DNA from: an uncultured Pirellulaceae bacterium | GTDB taxonomy: Bacteria > Planctomycetota > Planctomycetia > Pirellulales > Pirellulaceae | Assembly: GCA_938010615.1 (NCBI GenBank) | Contig: CALLUY010000009.1 | Span: forward strand, 1-64,000 | Length of the DNA stretch: 64,000 nt | Direction of reading: 5' to 3' | In this document: piece by piece, positions 41,757-50,437 of the stretch | Layout: each line of letters starts with the position of its first letter | Numbering within the stretch: the stretch's first letter is position 1 | Notes under the pieces: model-generated | Told to the model about the DNA's origin: nothing | The model's database searches: none | What the model saw: only the letters and a program-made list of their open reading frames with translations | Translations under genes and position numbers: made by a program

Positions 41757-44624
41757 CTATCGAGAATCACTCTCCCTAACAGTCAACACGTAGTCCCGTT
41801 GTGGATTATCTTGCAGAAAGAAGAAATTCACATTAGGACCATACTGGCTAGGATTCACAAACGTATACCCGTAGAGAAATTCGGCGTCGTTATTTTTTGA
41901 CGTGCCAGTCAACACTGGCTCTAATTTGAAGTTACCAGCGAATGGTAAAAGAAAAGGCGTATTTGAAGGAATTGCCTTCGAGGCATCGAACACTTCCGGC
42001 CAGCCTCTTTCGGTGTAAGTCGTCATGTGAGGAAGATAGGCGGCTCGGTTTAAGCCATTAGGGAAGTATCCAAAATCAACTTGGAACGTGCCGCCAGATA
42101 CTTTCGGAACTTGATTTAGGATCGTTCCACTTTTACCGTCTAGCGCCAGTTCGTCCAATGTCTCAGGGTAGGAATCGTGCTCCAACCTCCACACCTGAAG
42201 TGCAACGCGAATCGTGGCGTAGCTTAGAGCATGATCGATCGCTTGCATTTCACTTGGATTCACATCAGGCATCAATTGCTGATAAAGATAAGCTTGCGAA
42301 GTTGGTGCGCCCGAAGGGTCCCAAAAACTCTGAGAACTTTGCATGTCGTTTCGGACGGCTTGATCTAAACGTGCAAACTCACTCAAGCTAATGCGCTCGC
42401 TTCGGAGTTGCTCCCAATACATGGGGCCGCGAAACAGAACTCCAGTAAAAAAATTCTGCTCATTTGAATTCTCCTGATACTTTCGTCGAATATTAAAATA
42501 GGCTTCGTATTGGATTCGTTTTGATTTCCGATCAAAAATTTCAGAACGCAGGCGTTTAAGTTTCGCGATACCACTACGAAGCGTTTCATCGGTCTGCCCT
42601 TCCATCTCCGACCATTGGCAAAACTTCATCACTTTCTCAGCCGCCTGCACCGCGGCATTTGGACTTAGACGCCACGCCGCTCGCACCTCTGCTGCCAAAG
42701 AATCACGATATTTCAAAACGTCGTTTTTGCGTTTCAAATGCTGTGACTGAAAATCGAGAAGTTCCGCAACGGTTCGATATTGTGATTGCTGTTCACTGAG
42801 CGACGTTGGCGTTATCCAATGGTAGACCAGGTCATACGAAAGTGCTTCTTCCATCTTGGCGAGCACTTCATTGTTAACGCGAACATGTTCGTCGACAGCT
42901 TGATTGGACCGGTTTTCAGCGTAGCCTCGTTTCTCAAGCGGCAACTTGGCATATTCATCCGTGAGCACCTTGTGATCCAAGGCCGCGACTGCTTCTTTCA
43001 TCAGGAATACCGAATGAAATCGCTCCTTGTTCGAATTTAGAAACTGGTCATGAGACTCAAACGCTTCCTGATACTCAGCCGCAATCGAATTTCGAGGAAT
43101 CGTAACTCGTTGCAAAACGTAGCCAACACTACAGGCAACAAACACGGACGAAGCCAAAACAATTGGCAGTGCCATCGAGCGAATTGGCTTCCGCTGAGAA
43201 ATCCAACGAGGAGCATACCACCAGCTGGCGATCAAACAGGTTACGATCAGCGGAACGGTGAAAAGAAAAAGCGGCTCCCAAGTCTTCAGAATTGTGTCGA
43301 ACCATCCTGACAAGACAAAGCAAGCTGCAACAGTAAAAATGAATGCCAAAACTCCAGATCGACAAAGAATCGAAATCAATTGCCCCACTGAGAACGCGGT
43401 CAGGAAAATCAAAACGCCATTCGATACGTTCGTATTGAAAAACATCTGCCGTGGCAAAATCGGTAATTCCCGAATGGCCTCACCAGCCTGTGTCGTGTAA
43501 AGCGAAGCAACAACCCATTGGAACGAGCAAATGACAACCGGCAGTGATACACATAGCAACGCCAATCGCGACAACCAAACCTTCCTCGGAAAGTCAGCGT
43601 ACGTTTGAAAGAACAGAAAGCTCTTATCAGTTTGGTCTCCACGAAAAATCAATAGGCCAGAAAACGCACCTGCAAAAATTGCAATCGCCAGCAAGGACCT
43701 GTAGGTAGAGAAAACATATCCAAAACTATCGGTATATTGCTGCGACACCGCGATCAAGGTTGCGATAAAACTGGCAGCGACAATACAAATGCTGAGAAGC
43801 AACATCGACCCCCAGTTCAATCGAACACTCTGCCACACCAAAGACTTCATTGAGTACGAAGCAGATTGTTTCTTTGAAACCGAAGCAACCGCCAGCTGTT
43901 TTTTCGACGCCACTTCGCTACGCGTATCGGACTCATGTCGCCCGCGTAGCCAAACGGAACTCAACCGCCAAACGGCTCCGCAAAGGAGCAACACCAACGA
44001 AATGTGGCCAGCCACGATCCCCCAAAAAATCTGGCCGTTACTTTCTTGAACGCCGAAAAGAAATTCCAAAGCGATCAGAGAGCCAACAGAGATCACAACC
44101 CACCCAATCATCGAAAGAGCTGCCGCTGAGATCACAGCATTCAATGAAGTCTTGAACCATAGTGAACACAGAGCACTCCACAGAAACGTCTGCACCGGAA
44201 TAAACGCCAACGCGGCAACCCTTTGCCAACGAACATCTTCCAATAAAAACTCGCCGCGGCGGATCCAAAATGCCGCAACGACCAACCCCAACGAAACGGC
44301 AACGAATATTACAAACACCAGTAATGCTTCCGTCAGCTTCGCTCGGGATACGGCGCTACTTTTGACGGGCAAACCAGCAAGGAAAAGATCCGTGCCCTGT
44401 TCCCTTTCCGGCACAAAAAGCAAAATGCCTGTTGCCAATCCGATCATGCTGCTGCCTATCCAAAACAGCGTCAAGTAGCCAATATCCTGCTCGTTGGCCG
44501 GCCCTGTCGTTTTGCCTGCCATTAACATTAGCAGACCAAACAGAAACAACGCTCCAAGCGAAATCCAAACGGGCAACAGCGTACGACGCTCCTTCCATCG
44601 CAGAACTTCATTTGCAGTGCTCAT
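41757..44624 (-). CDS. Large ABC-2-type transporter permease
   Basis: 955 residues. About twelve hydrophobic segments occupy residues 15-500 (e.g. VWISLGALFLFGLLMLMAG, WIGSSMIGLATGILLFV), followed by an extracytoplasmic or peripheral region of about 450 residues. ABC-2 permeases of YtrC/YtrD type are shorter, so this is a planctomycete variant with a large C-terminal domain. Start codon overlaps the ATPase stop by 4 bp. The pair with GntR regulator resembles the ytr operon layout, which responds to cell-envelope stress in Firmicutes; that role is not shown here. Confidence 0.82.
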   Translation of the reverse strand: MSTANEVLRWKERRTLLPVWISLGALFLFGLLMLMAGKTTGPANEQDIGYLTLFWIGSSMIGLATGILLFVPEREQGTDLFLAGLPVKSSAVSRAKLTEALLVFVIFVAVSLGLVVAAFWIRRGEFLLEDVRWQRVAALAFIPVQTFLWSALCSLWFKTSLNAVISAAALSMIGWVVISVGSLIALEFLFGVQESNGQIFWGIVAGHISLVLLLCGAVWRLSSVWLRGRHESDTRSEVASKKQLAVASVSKKQSASYSMKSLVWQSVRLNWGSMLLLSICIVAASFIATLIAVSQQYTDSFGYVFSTYRSLLAIAIFAGAFSGLLIFRGDQTDKSFLFFQTYADFPRKVWLSRLALLCVSLPVVICSFQWVVASLYTTQAGEAIRELPILPRQMFFNTNVSNGVLIFLTAFSVGQLISILCRSGVLAFIFTVAACFVLSGWFDTILKTWEPLFLFTVPLIVTCLIASWWYAPRWISQRKPIRSMALPIVLASSVFVACSVGYVLQRVTIPRNSIAAEYQEAFESHDQFLNSNKERFHSVFLMKEAVAALDHKVLTDEYAKLPLEKRGYAENRSNQAVDEHVRVNNEVLAKMEEALSYDLVYHWITPTSLSEQQSQYRTVAELLDFQSQHLKRKNDVLKYRDSLAAEVRAAWRLSPNAAVQAAEKVMKFCQWSEMEGQTDETLRSGIAKLKRLRSEIFDRKSKRIQYEAYFNIRRKYQENSNEQNFFTGVLFRGPMYWEQLRSERISLSEFARLDQAVRNDMQSSQSFWDPSGAPTSQAYLYQQLMPDVNPSEMQAIDHALSYATIRVALQVWRLEHDSYPETLDELALDGKSGTILNQVPKVSGGTFQVDFGYFPNGLNRAAYLPHMTTYTERGWPEVFDASKAIPSNTPFLLPFAGNFKLEPVLTGTSKNNDAEFLYGYTFVNPSQYGPNVNFFFLQDNPQRDYVLTVRESDSR

Positions 44625-45577
44625 GATGTCGCCTCCTCGTCAACTGAGACCGATTTCGGCTTAGCATCGGAATTGGAACGCGGCTGTTCCCGTTTCCCAG
44701 ATTTCAAATACGCGATAAAGATCTCTTCGAGCGATGGTGTGTGAACATCGACCTGCAGCACGCCCTCCATGTCTCTCAACGCCCATAAAGCATTGGGGTC
44801 CGGGGTACGAACCGTTAGTTGCTGGCGTCGCTGGCCGATGCCCTCGTGGGTAAGTAAAAATGAATCACATGGCGGCAATCGGAGGTTTGGATTCTCCAAG
44901 GTCACCACCCACTGTTCGATCTCCGCTTTGAGCACATCCAGTTTTTCGCAAACGCGGATCTGGCCTTCGTTCATGATCGCAACGTAATCCGCAACACGTT
45001 CGACTTCCGGAATTTGGTGACTGGAAAGGAATACGGTGCGACCTTCGGAAGCCACATCGACCATGCTCTCGAGAAACTTTCGACGCACCAACGTATCCAA
45101 GCCCGAAGTCGGCTCATCGAGGATCAAAAGTTCGGGACGATGGGACATTGCCAACGCAAGCGCCACTTTCGCTTTGCCGCCTTTGGACAACGTTTTGATT
45201 TTGACATGCATCGGCAACTCGAACTCACCGGCCAACCGCTCGAACTCCTGAACGTAGCCATCGGGGTAGAAGCCGCCGGCAAACCACGCGATCTCGTCAA
45301 CCTTCATCCAATCGTAGAGCTTCGGAGCGTCCGGCACGTATCCGATTGCACGCCGAATCGCGATGGCTTCCTTGCGCGGATCCATCCCGACCACACGAAT
45401 CGAGCCCGAACTTGGAGCCTCGAGCCCTAGCATTGTTTTGATCGTCGTCGTTTTTCCCGCGCCGTTTTCTCCAAGCAACGCAAACACAACGCCGGACGGA
45501 ATTTTGAACGACACGCCGTCCATCGCTTTAACCGACCGATAATTCTTCGAAACGTTATTGAGTTCAACCATGGTCAT
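44621..45577 (-). CDS. ABC transporter ATP-binding protein
   Basis: 318 residues. Walker A GENGAGKTTTIKTMLG, signature LSKGGKAKVALALAMS, Walker B ELLILDEPTSGLD, and a switch histidine in VFLSSHQIPEVERVAD are all intact. The C-terminal 90 residues are an extra regulatory domain ending in a basic tail. ATG at 45577 is 4 bp past the GntR stop; two codons later, another ATG also could serve. Drives the permease encoded immediately downstream. Confidence 0.93.
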   Translation of the reverse strand: MTMVELNNVSKNYRSVKAMDGVSFKIPSGVVFALLGENGAGKTTTIKTMLGLEAPSSGSIRVVGMDPRKEAIAIRRAIGYVPDAPKLYDWMKVDEIAWFAGGFYPDGYVQEFERLAGEFELPMHVKIKTLSKGGKAKVALALAMSHRPELLILDEPTSGLDTLVRRKFLESMVDVASEGRTVFLSSHQIPEVERVADYVAIMNEGQIRVCEKLDVLKAEIEQWVVTLENPNLRLPPCDSFLLTHEGIGQRRQQLTVRTPDPNALWALRDMEGVLQVDVHTPSLEEIFIAYLKSGKREQPRSNSDAKPKSVSVDEEATS

Positions 45578-45581
45578 GACG

Positions 45582-45995
45582 TTAGCTCTCTTTTCTGGTT
45601 CGATTTTTGTTTGCCAACTTCTTTGATGCGGCAAGCGAGTCAGCAAATAGCGATTTGATATCGTCCTCGGTAAGTTGACTCTGCCTCGCTTCCTGTAGCA
45701 CCGAAAGAATTCGTTCACCAATCATTTTCTTTCGCGTCGACTTACATTTCGCAGCGGCGCCCTTGGTCACAACAAGGCCTTCCCCTCGAACGGTTTCCAG
45801 AACTCCCTGATCCTGCAATTGTCGATAAGCTCGAGCGACCGTGTTTGGATTGACAGCGAGCTCTCGCGACAGGTTCCGCACCGAAGGGACGAGTTCCCCC
45901 GTCTCGATTCCGCGATTCGCAACCGCAAACACGATTTGCCGAGCAATTTGCTCGTAAACCGGAACGCCGTTGGAAGTATTGATATTGAAAAACAC
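45582..45995 (-). CDS. GntR-family repressor, YtrA-like
   Basis: 137 residues, the short form of GntR with no ligand domain. Winged HTH: YEQIARQIVFAVANRGIETG, ELVPSVRNLSRELAVNPNTVARAY, then LETVRGEGLVV. The C-terminus is a short helical dimerisation tail, as in YtrA. The GTG at 45995 has GGAG upstream. It begins the operon with the ABC genes and very likely controls them through the palindrome at 46029-46050. Confidence 0.9.
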   Translation of the reverse strand: MFFNINTSNGVPVYEQIARQIVFAVANRGIETGELVPSVRNLSRELAVNPNTVARAYRQLQDQGVLETVRGEGLVVTKGAAAKCKSTRKKMIGERILSVLQEARQSQLTEDDIKSLFADSLAASKKLANKNRTRKES

Positions 45996-46028
45996 GTCAG
46001 AAACTCCTGACTTTGGTCAACTGCACTG

Positions 46029-46050
46029 CTGTACTGTCTCGATAGTACAG
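46029..46050. promoter_or_regulatory. Candidate GntR operator palindrome
   Basis: CTGTACT (46029-46035) and AGTACAG (46044-46050) form a 7-bp inverted repeat with an 8-bp spacer, 34-55 bp ahead of the GntR start codon. Position and symmetry fit autoregulation of the GntR-ABC operon. Confidence 0.6.
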
Positions 46051-46178
46051 TGATGACATCGGCGTGTCAAGAATGTTCACGAGATTTTTGAAAGATGCGA
46101 AAATCCGTGGGTCAACGACCGGAAACGGCTGCGCCATACGATCCACAACGCCAGACAACGCAATCAAACACCGTGGCG

Positions 46179-46225
46179 AAAAAAAAAGAGCCACAAACTC
46201 CCGCACATCCGCGAGACTTTGTGGC
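46179..46225 (-). terminator. Rho-independent terminator of the fasciclin gene
   Basis: Read on the minus strand: GCCACAAA (46225-46218) pairs with TTTGTGGC (46197-46190), with additional inner pairs, then a run of T residues (46188-46179). Confidence 0.85.
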
Positions 46226-46256
46226 CGACAAATTTCATCAATTGAAAGCTGGAACG

Positions 46257-47432
46257 TTACTTCGTCATCCCTTGGCCAAGTCGACTTCGCAGGCTGTCGA
46301 TACCTCGACGTAAAGCCCACGCTTTGTCAGTATCGTTGATCGTTTGGGCTGCTTCGGTCATGGTGCTGGCGGCAACCGTGGTGACGAAATTCTCCATGCC
46401 GGAAATGCCCGCACTTTTCACGTCTTGCATCGCAGCGGTGTAGATTTGGCAACACCCAGCGTAGTCGCCGCTGTTAAAAGCAGGGACGCCGCGGTCAATG
46501 GCCGATTGAAGGACAGCCATCGCATCGGATGACGACATCGCCGACGGAGGAAGCAACACGTTGTCGATGATGTGGATCACGCCGTTGGAAGTGTCAACAT
46601 TCTTGCTGACAACCATCGAATCATTCACTTTCAAACCACCTGCAGAAAATCCAATCTTCACCGATCGACCCAGCAACGTGTTCGCAGACCCAGCCTTCAC
46701 TGCTTCGTCGTCGTAAACTCGACCGGCGATGACGTGGTACTTCAAAATGTCGACCAGCTTCTGCTTGTTCTCTGGAAGCAACAACGACTCAACCGTACCC
46801 GCTGGAAGTTTGGCAAACGCTTCGTCAGTCGGAGCAAAAACTGTGAACGGACCTTTGCCGCCAAGCACGCCAACCAAACCCGCTGCGTCCGCTGCCGCGA
46901 CCAGCGTATTGAAGACTCCTGCACCAACGGCCGTTTCCGGAATGTTTTTCGAGGCAGGAATCATCACCGTATCGATCACGTGGATGACACCGTTGCGGCA
47001 CATGATATCGGTGGCCACCAAGTTAGATGTGTTGATTGAGGGAGCATCTCCACGAAGATTCAAATTCAAACGCTGCCCCTGGAGCGAGTTCGCTGAATTT
47101 AAACCGTATGCGGTGGAGGCCGTTACGCGCCCCGGCACAACGTGATACGTCAGAATCGCTTTTAGCTTGTCAACGTTTCCGGGTTCGAGCAAAGACTGCA
47201 ACACGGTCGGATCAAGCTTCTCGAAAGCTTCATCGGTTGGAGCGAAAACGGTTAACTGATCGTTCCCGCTAAGTGCATCAACTAACCCCGCTGCCTTCAC
47301 GGCCGCAACGAGCGTGTTGAAATTGCCCGCGCCGACTGCCGTTTCGACAATCGATTTTTGCTGGGCGCTGGCGACGTGGCAATTTGCGAAAACTGCGAAA
47401 ACAAGACTGGCTGCTATGACGAGGCGTTTCAT
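46257..47432 (-). CDS. Secreted protein with two fasciclin (FAS1) domains
   Basis: 391 residues. Signal peptide (VIAASLVFAVFANCHVASA). Two FAS1 domains follow: NFNTLVAAVKAAGLVDAL to GVIHVIDTVMIPA, and VFNTLVAAADAAGLVGVL to GVIHIIDNVLLPP, each with the TVFAPTDEAF core. A helical C-terminal extension of about 85 residues contains VPAFNSGDYAGCCQIYTA. FAS1 domains mediate adhesion. The ATG at 47432 has GGAT eight bases upstream; the longer frame from 47492 lacks a signal. Confidence 0.92.
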   Translation of the reverse strand: MKRLVIAASLVFAVFANCHVASAQQKSIVETAVGAGNFNTLVAAVKAAGLVDALSGNDQLTVFAPTDEAFEKLDPTVLQSLLEPGNVDKLKAILTYHVVPGRVTASTAYGLNSANSLQGQRLNLNLRGDAPSINTSNLVATDIMCRNGVIHVIDTVMIPASKNIPETAVGAGVFNTLVAAADAAGLVGVLGGKGPFTVFAPTDEAFAKLPAGTVESLLLPENKQKLVDILKYHVIAGRVYDDEAVKAGSANTLLGRSVKIGFSAGGLKVNDSMVVSKNVDTSNGVIHIIDNVLLPPSAMSSSDAMAVLQSAIDRGVPAFNSGDYAGCCQIYTAAMQDVKSAGISGMENFVTTVAASTMTEAAQTINDTDKAWALRRGIDSLRSRLGQGMTK

Positions 47433-47546
47433 CGAGATCCTTTGAACAAAATGATTGGTCAAAGTCGAACCGCAATCCAACGGCATAGGCAACGAGTCGC
47501 AAACCTGATCTGTGTTGTTTCAAGATGCAATCCGAGTAGAAGGCAT

Positions 47547-47628
47547 TTCAAAACCCGGATCGCAAATAGTAGCTCAACTCTCCGAGTCGTGTTTTGCCGT
47601 CCCAAACGACTCGGAGAGTCGAGCTACT
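47547..47628 (+). repeat. 22-bp near-perfect hairpin repeat, copy A
   Basis: Arms 47569-47590 and 47606-47627 pair over 22 bp with a single mismatch; the loop is GTTTTGCCGTCCCAA. The flank TTCAAAACCCGGATCGC is shared with copy B at 60174-60256. No T-tract. Lies between two same-strand genes. Confidence 0.85.
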
Positions 47629-47650
47629 TTGGCTTTGAAAGCTCTGGTAA

Positions 47651-48547
47651 CTATCGGCTTCTGATCGTGCGAAATTCGGGAGTCGAGGAAACGCGTTCCA
47701 CAGATCTCGCAGCTTCAATCGCCCTCCCGCGTCGAAACGTCAGATCGGCAACTTGCTGAAAACTGCTCAGCACATCCGGCCGAATATCGAGTCGATCGCC
47801 CATCATTTGGACGCCCGGTCCGTTACGCAAAGTCGTTTCGTTGAGTCTTTGCACAAACTTCAGCGATTCGACGAAGTTATGATCCGCTGTCGGACCAACT
47901 AACGGCTGCAGTGTGCGAGCGATCGCTCCTGCTGCAAAATTGTCGACTTTGAGATACACATCCAGCTGACTGGTCGCTATCGGCATTCCACTACCGTCTG
48001 TGGAGTGTTCAGTTTGCAGAACTAAAACGCATTTCCCGGAAAGCTTCTTCCGTATGAGCGATCCTTCGTAGCTTCCAGTGCCGTAAAAGATGTGCTTGTT
48101 GCCATCACCGTAGACCAGCTCAAGATCGCTGAGCGTTCCGGCGCCGTCATCGGTTTGGGTTACAAACGGACCCGTTCGCGTGGTCTGCATTTTCGTGACT
48201 CCCATCAGCTTCCAAATCTCAACGATGACTTCCGGGTGTCGTACGAGAAATCGAAAGTAGTCGGGATCGCATTTGATCGCCATCTTTGGCAATCGCCGAT
48301 AGATGCTCGGCTTCGAGAGAACCGGCTCCAGCTTCGACTTGGTTTGCTCCGTGAGCATCTGAAAAGGAACCGCTTCGATTCCCTGTTGTTTGAACTCCCG
48401 TCCACTGCTGCCGGAAGTCAACTGTTGGGCATGAGCAATTTGTGCTGTCACCACAAGCACCGCCACAACCGTCAGCGCGCAAATCGGCTTGGCCGTACGA
48501 ATACGACGTGACGCCTGCGAAATTGCATGTAGCGACTTAAACAGCAT
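47651..48547 (-). CDS. Secreted conserved hypothetical protein
   Basis: 298 residues with signal segment ICALTVVAVLVVTAQIAHA after an Arg-rich N-terminus. The rest has one domain with DPDYFRFLVRHPEVIVEIWK, TQTDDGAGTLSDLELVYGDG, FVESLKFVQRLNE; it looks like a planctomycete-specific family, not one I can name. The C-terminal tail is Arg/Ser-rich. ATG at 48547. The 3' neighbour is separated by a repeat hairpin. Confidence 0.75.
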   Translation of the reverse strand: MLFKSLHAISQASRRIRTAKPICALTVVAVLVVTAQIAHAQQLTSGSSGREFKQQGIEAVPFQMLTEQTKSKLEPVLSKPSIYRRLPKMAIKCDPDYFRFLVRHPEVIVEIWKLMGVTKMQTTRTGPFVTQTDDGAGTLSDLELVYGDGNKHIFYGTGSYEGSLIRKKLSGKCVLVLQTEHSTDGSGMPIATSQLDVYLKVDNFAAGAIARTLQPLVGPTADHNFVESLKFVQRLNETTLRNGPGVQMMGDRLDIRPDVLSSFQQVADLTFRRGRAIEAARSVERVSSTPEFRTIRSR

Positions 48548-48898
48548 GAAAAGTTCGAAGTCCGCCCCTAAGTAGTGTGGTCCTGATTGGTCGAATCGGC
48601 GCGAAATGACGACGCTGGACAGTCAAAGCGATCAGTTTTTCACAATCTGTAATCACAACGAACCCACAGTTTTTCAAGCTCCCTCAGGCTATGCAGTTTC
48701 ACATCATGCTGGCAATCTTGCGTTGGCAAAAATCGTTCAAGTTTCCAACTAGATCGCTTGCTTTGCGCGGACAGAATTCACGGCACGAGAGCAGTTTTAG
48801 CCGATTCGGCGGGCCTGCGCGATCTGACAACCCTCCCTTAGAGAGCCCATTTGACGTAAAATGAAAACAGTCCTCTACCGAATCGTTAGACTTCAAAC
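48548..48898. other. Divergent intergenic region
   Basis: 351 bp between the starts of the hypothetical and protease genes. TTGACG at 48850-48855 could be a -35 element for the protease, but no good -10 follows at the right spacing. No ORF, repeat or tRNA was found. Confidence 0.35.
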
Positions 48899-50302
48899 AT
48901 GCCACTACGCAATCTCCTAATCATAGCTCTGACCATTGCGATCTCGCTGGTCTGCTATCGAACAGCATCTAAAAATCGTTACGCCAATCTATTTGCCGAA
49001 GCGATGGATGTCGTGGACGCCAAAGCGCTTCAGGAAGTTCCCCGCGAGCAACTATTCGATGCGGCGATGGACGGAATGTTTCTCAAGCTCGACAAACACT
49101 CTCGATACATTTCCGGCGACATGTTTCGCGACTTCGATGAAACGATCAGCCAGCAGTTTGGAGGCATGGGGATCTACGTCGACCGGCACGAACAGGAAAA
49201 TACGTTATTGATTCTAGCGGCAGTCCCCAACACACCCGCGTCGGAAGCAGGTCTCAAGAGCGGCGATCGTATCGTCGAAATTGACGGCGTTTCAACAAAT
49301 GATCTTTCTCGTGAGGATGGCGTTGAACTCATGCGAGGCGAAGTTGGCGTTTCTGCAAAATTGCGAATCGATCGCGAAGGTGAATTTTTCACCGTCGATG
49401 TCTCCCGTCGGATCATCGGTGTCGAAAGTGTCGTTGGTGATTATCGCAATCCCGACGGTAGCTGGATTTTCCAGCTCGAATCCAACCCGCGAATTGGCTA
49501 CCTCCGACTTCGACAATTTGGCGAACGAACTTCCGTGGAAGTCGCGTCTGCCCTGGAAGAAATCGAAGGCAAAGTTGACAGCGTCGTGATCGACCTCAGA
49601 CATAACTCAGGCGGACTGCTCACGAGTGCCATTTCGATCTGCGACATGTTTTTGGGCCCCGGATGTGAAATTGTGAGCACTCAAGGTCGCGACCGCGTTC
49701 GCCAAAGCGAACATTCGTCAACGGAACAACAATTGCTCAATGAGAATATTCCGGTCGTCGTTTTGATCAATCGGTATTCGGCCAGTGCAAGTGAGATTGT
49801 TGCCGGGTGTCTTCAGGATCACAATCGTGCGACGCTGATCGGAGAACAATCTTGGGGAAAGGGAACCGTTCAAAATATCATCCCGGTTCGCCCGAACGTT
49901 AGTGTGATGAAGCTGACGACGGCAAGCTATTGGCGGCCCAGCGGCAAGCCGATCGATCGAAACTATGGGGACTCGAAAAAGAATGGCGTTTGGGGAGTCC
50001 GTCCCGACAAAGCGTTTCTTGTATCAATGGGTGAGAATGACGTTTTGCGAAACCTTCAAAAGCGAAACTTGCGTCGCATTGAAACGCTCATTCCCCCGGA
50101 GCAGAAGGAGAACCTGATGCCACTTTTGCTCGAGCGTCCTCTCGTGGTCGTAGAACCCCGTGACGACCCTCACTCCGACGAACCGTTGACACCGGTGGAA
50201 AATGTCGAGGAAGATTCATCGAGTTTGCTCGAATGGCGGGATAAAGTGCTTGATCGAGCCATCGATTTCCTTGAACCGGTCGCCAATCGAATCGCCGCTT
50301 AA
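48899..50302 (+). CDS. S41 family C-terminal processing protease (CtpA-like)
   Basis: 467 residues. A signal anchor (LLIIALTIAISLVCY), a PDZ domain (GMGIYVDRHEQENTLLILAA to GDRIVEIDGVS), then the S41 protease fold: VVIDLRHNSGGLLTSAI, catalytic serine in INRYSASASEIVAG and lysine in GEQSWGKGTVQ. Cleaves exported proteins from their C-terminus. Length is typical. ATG at 48899. An acidic tail beyond the catalytic region (RDDPHSDEPLTPVENVEEDS) is not part of the fold. Followed by the lysine-rich protein gene. Confidence 0.93.
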   Translation: MPLRNLLIIALTIAISLVCYRTASKNRYANLFAEAMDVVDAKALQEVPREQLFDAAMDGMFLKLDKHSRYISGDMFRDFDETISQQFGGMGIYVDRHEQENTLLILAAVPNTPASEAGLKSGDRIVEIDGVSTNDLSREDGVELMRGEVGVSAKLRIDREGEFFTVDVSRRIIGVESVVGDYRNPDGSWIFQLESNPRIGYLRLRQFGERTSVEVASALEEIEGKVDSVVIDLRHNSGGLLTSAISICDMFLGPGCEIVSTQGRDRVRQSEHSSTEQQLLNENIPVVVLINRYSASASEIVAGCLQDHNRATLIGEQSWGKGTVQNIIPVRPNVSVMKLTTASYWRPSGKPIDRNYGDSKKNGVWGVRPDKAFLVSMGENDVLRNLQKRNLRRIETLIPPEQKENLMPLLLERPLVVVEPRDDPHSDEPLTPVENVEEDSSSLLEWRDKVLDRAIDFLEPVANRIAA

Positions 50303-50437
50303 TGCCCAAAGTGTGATTTGATTCCGCAAATTTCTGCATGACAATTGATTGAGAGTGCGTGTAAAATGCACGACCCGGCACAGGCTTTCCGTCTGTGAAC
50401 GAGTAGTCGTCAGTCATCCCGAACACCAACCAAGAAC

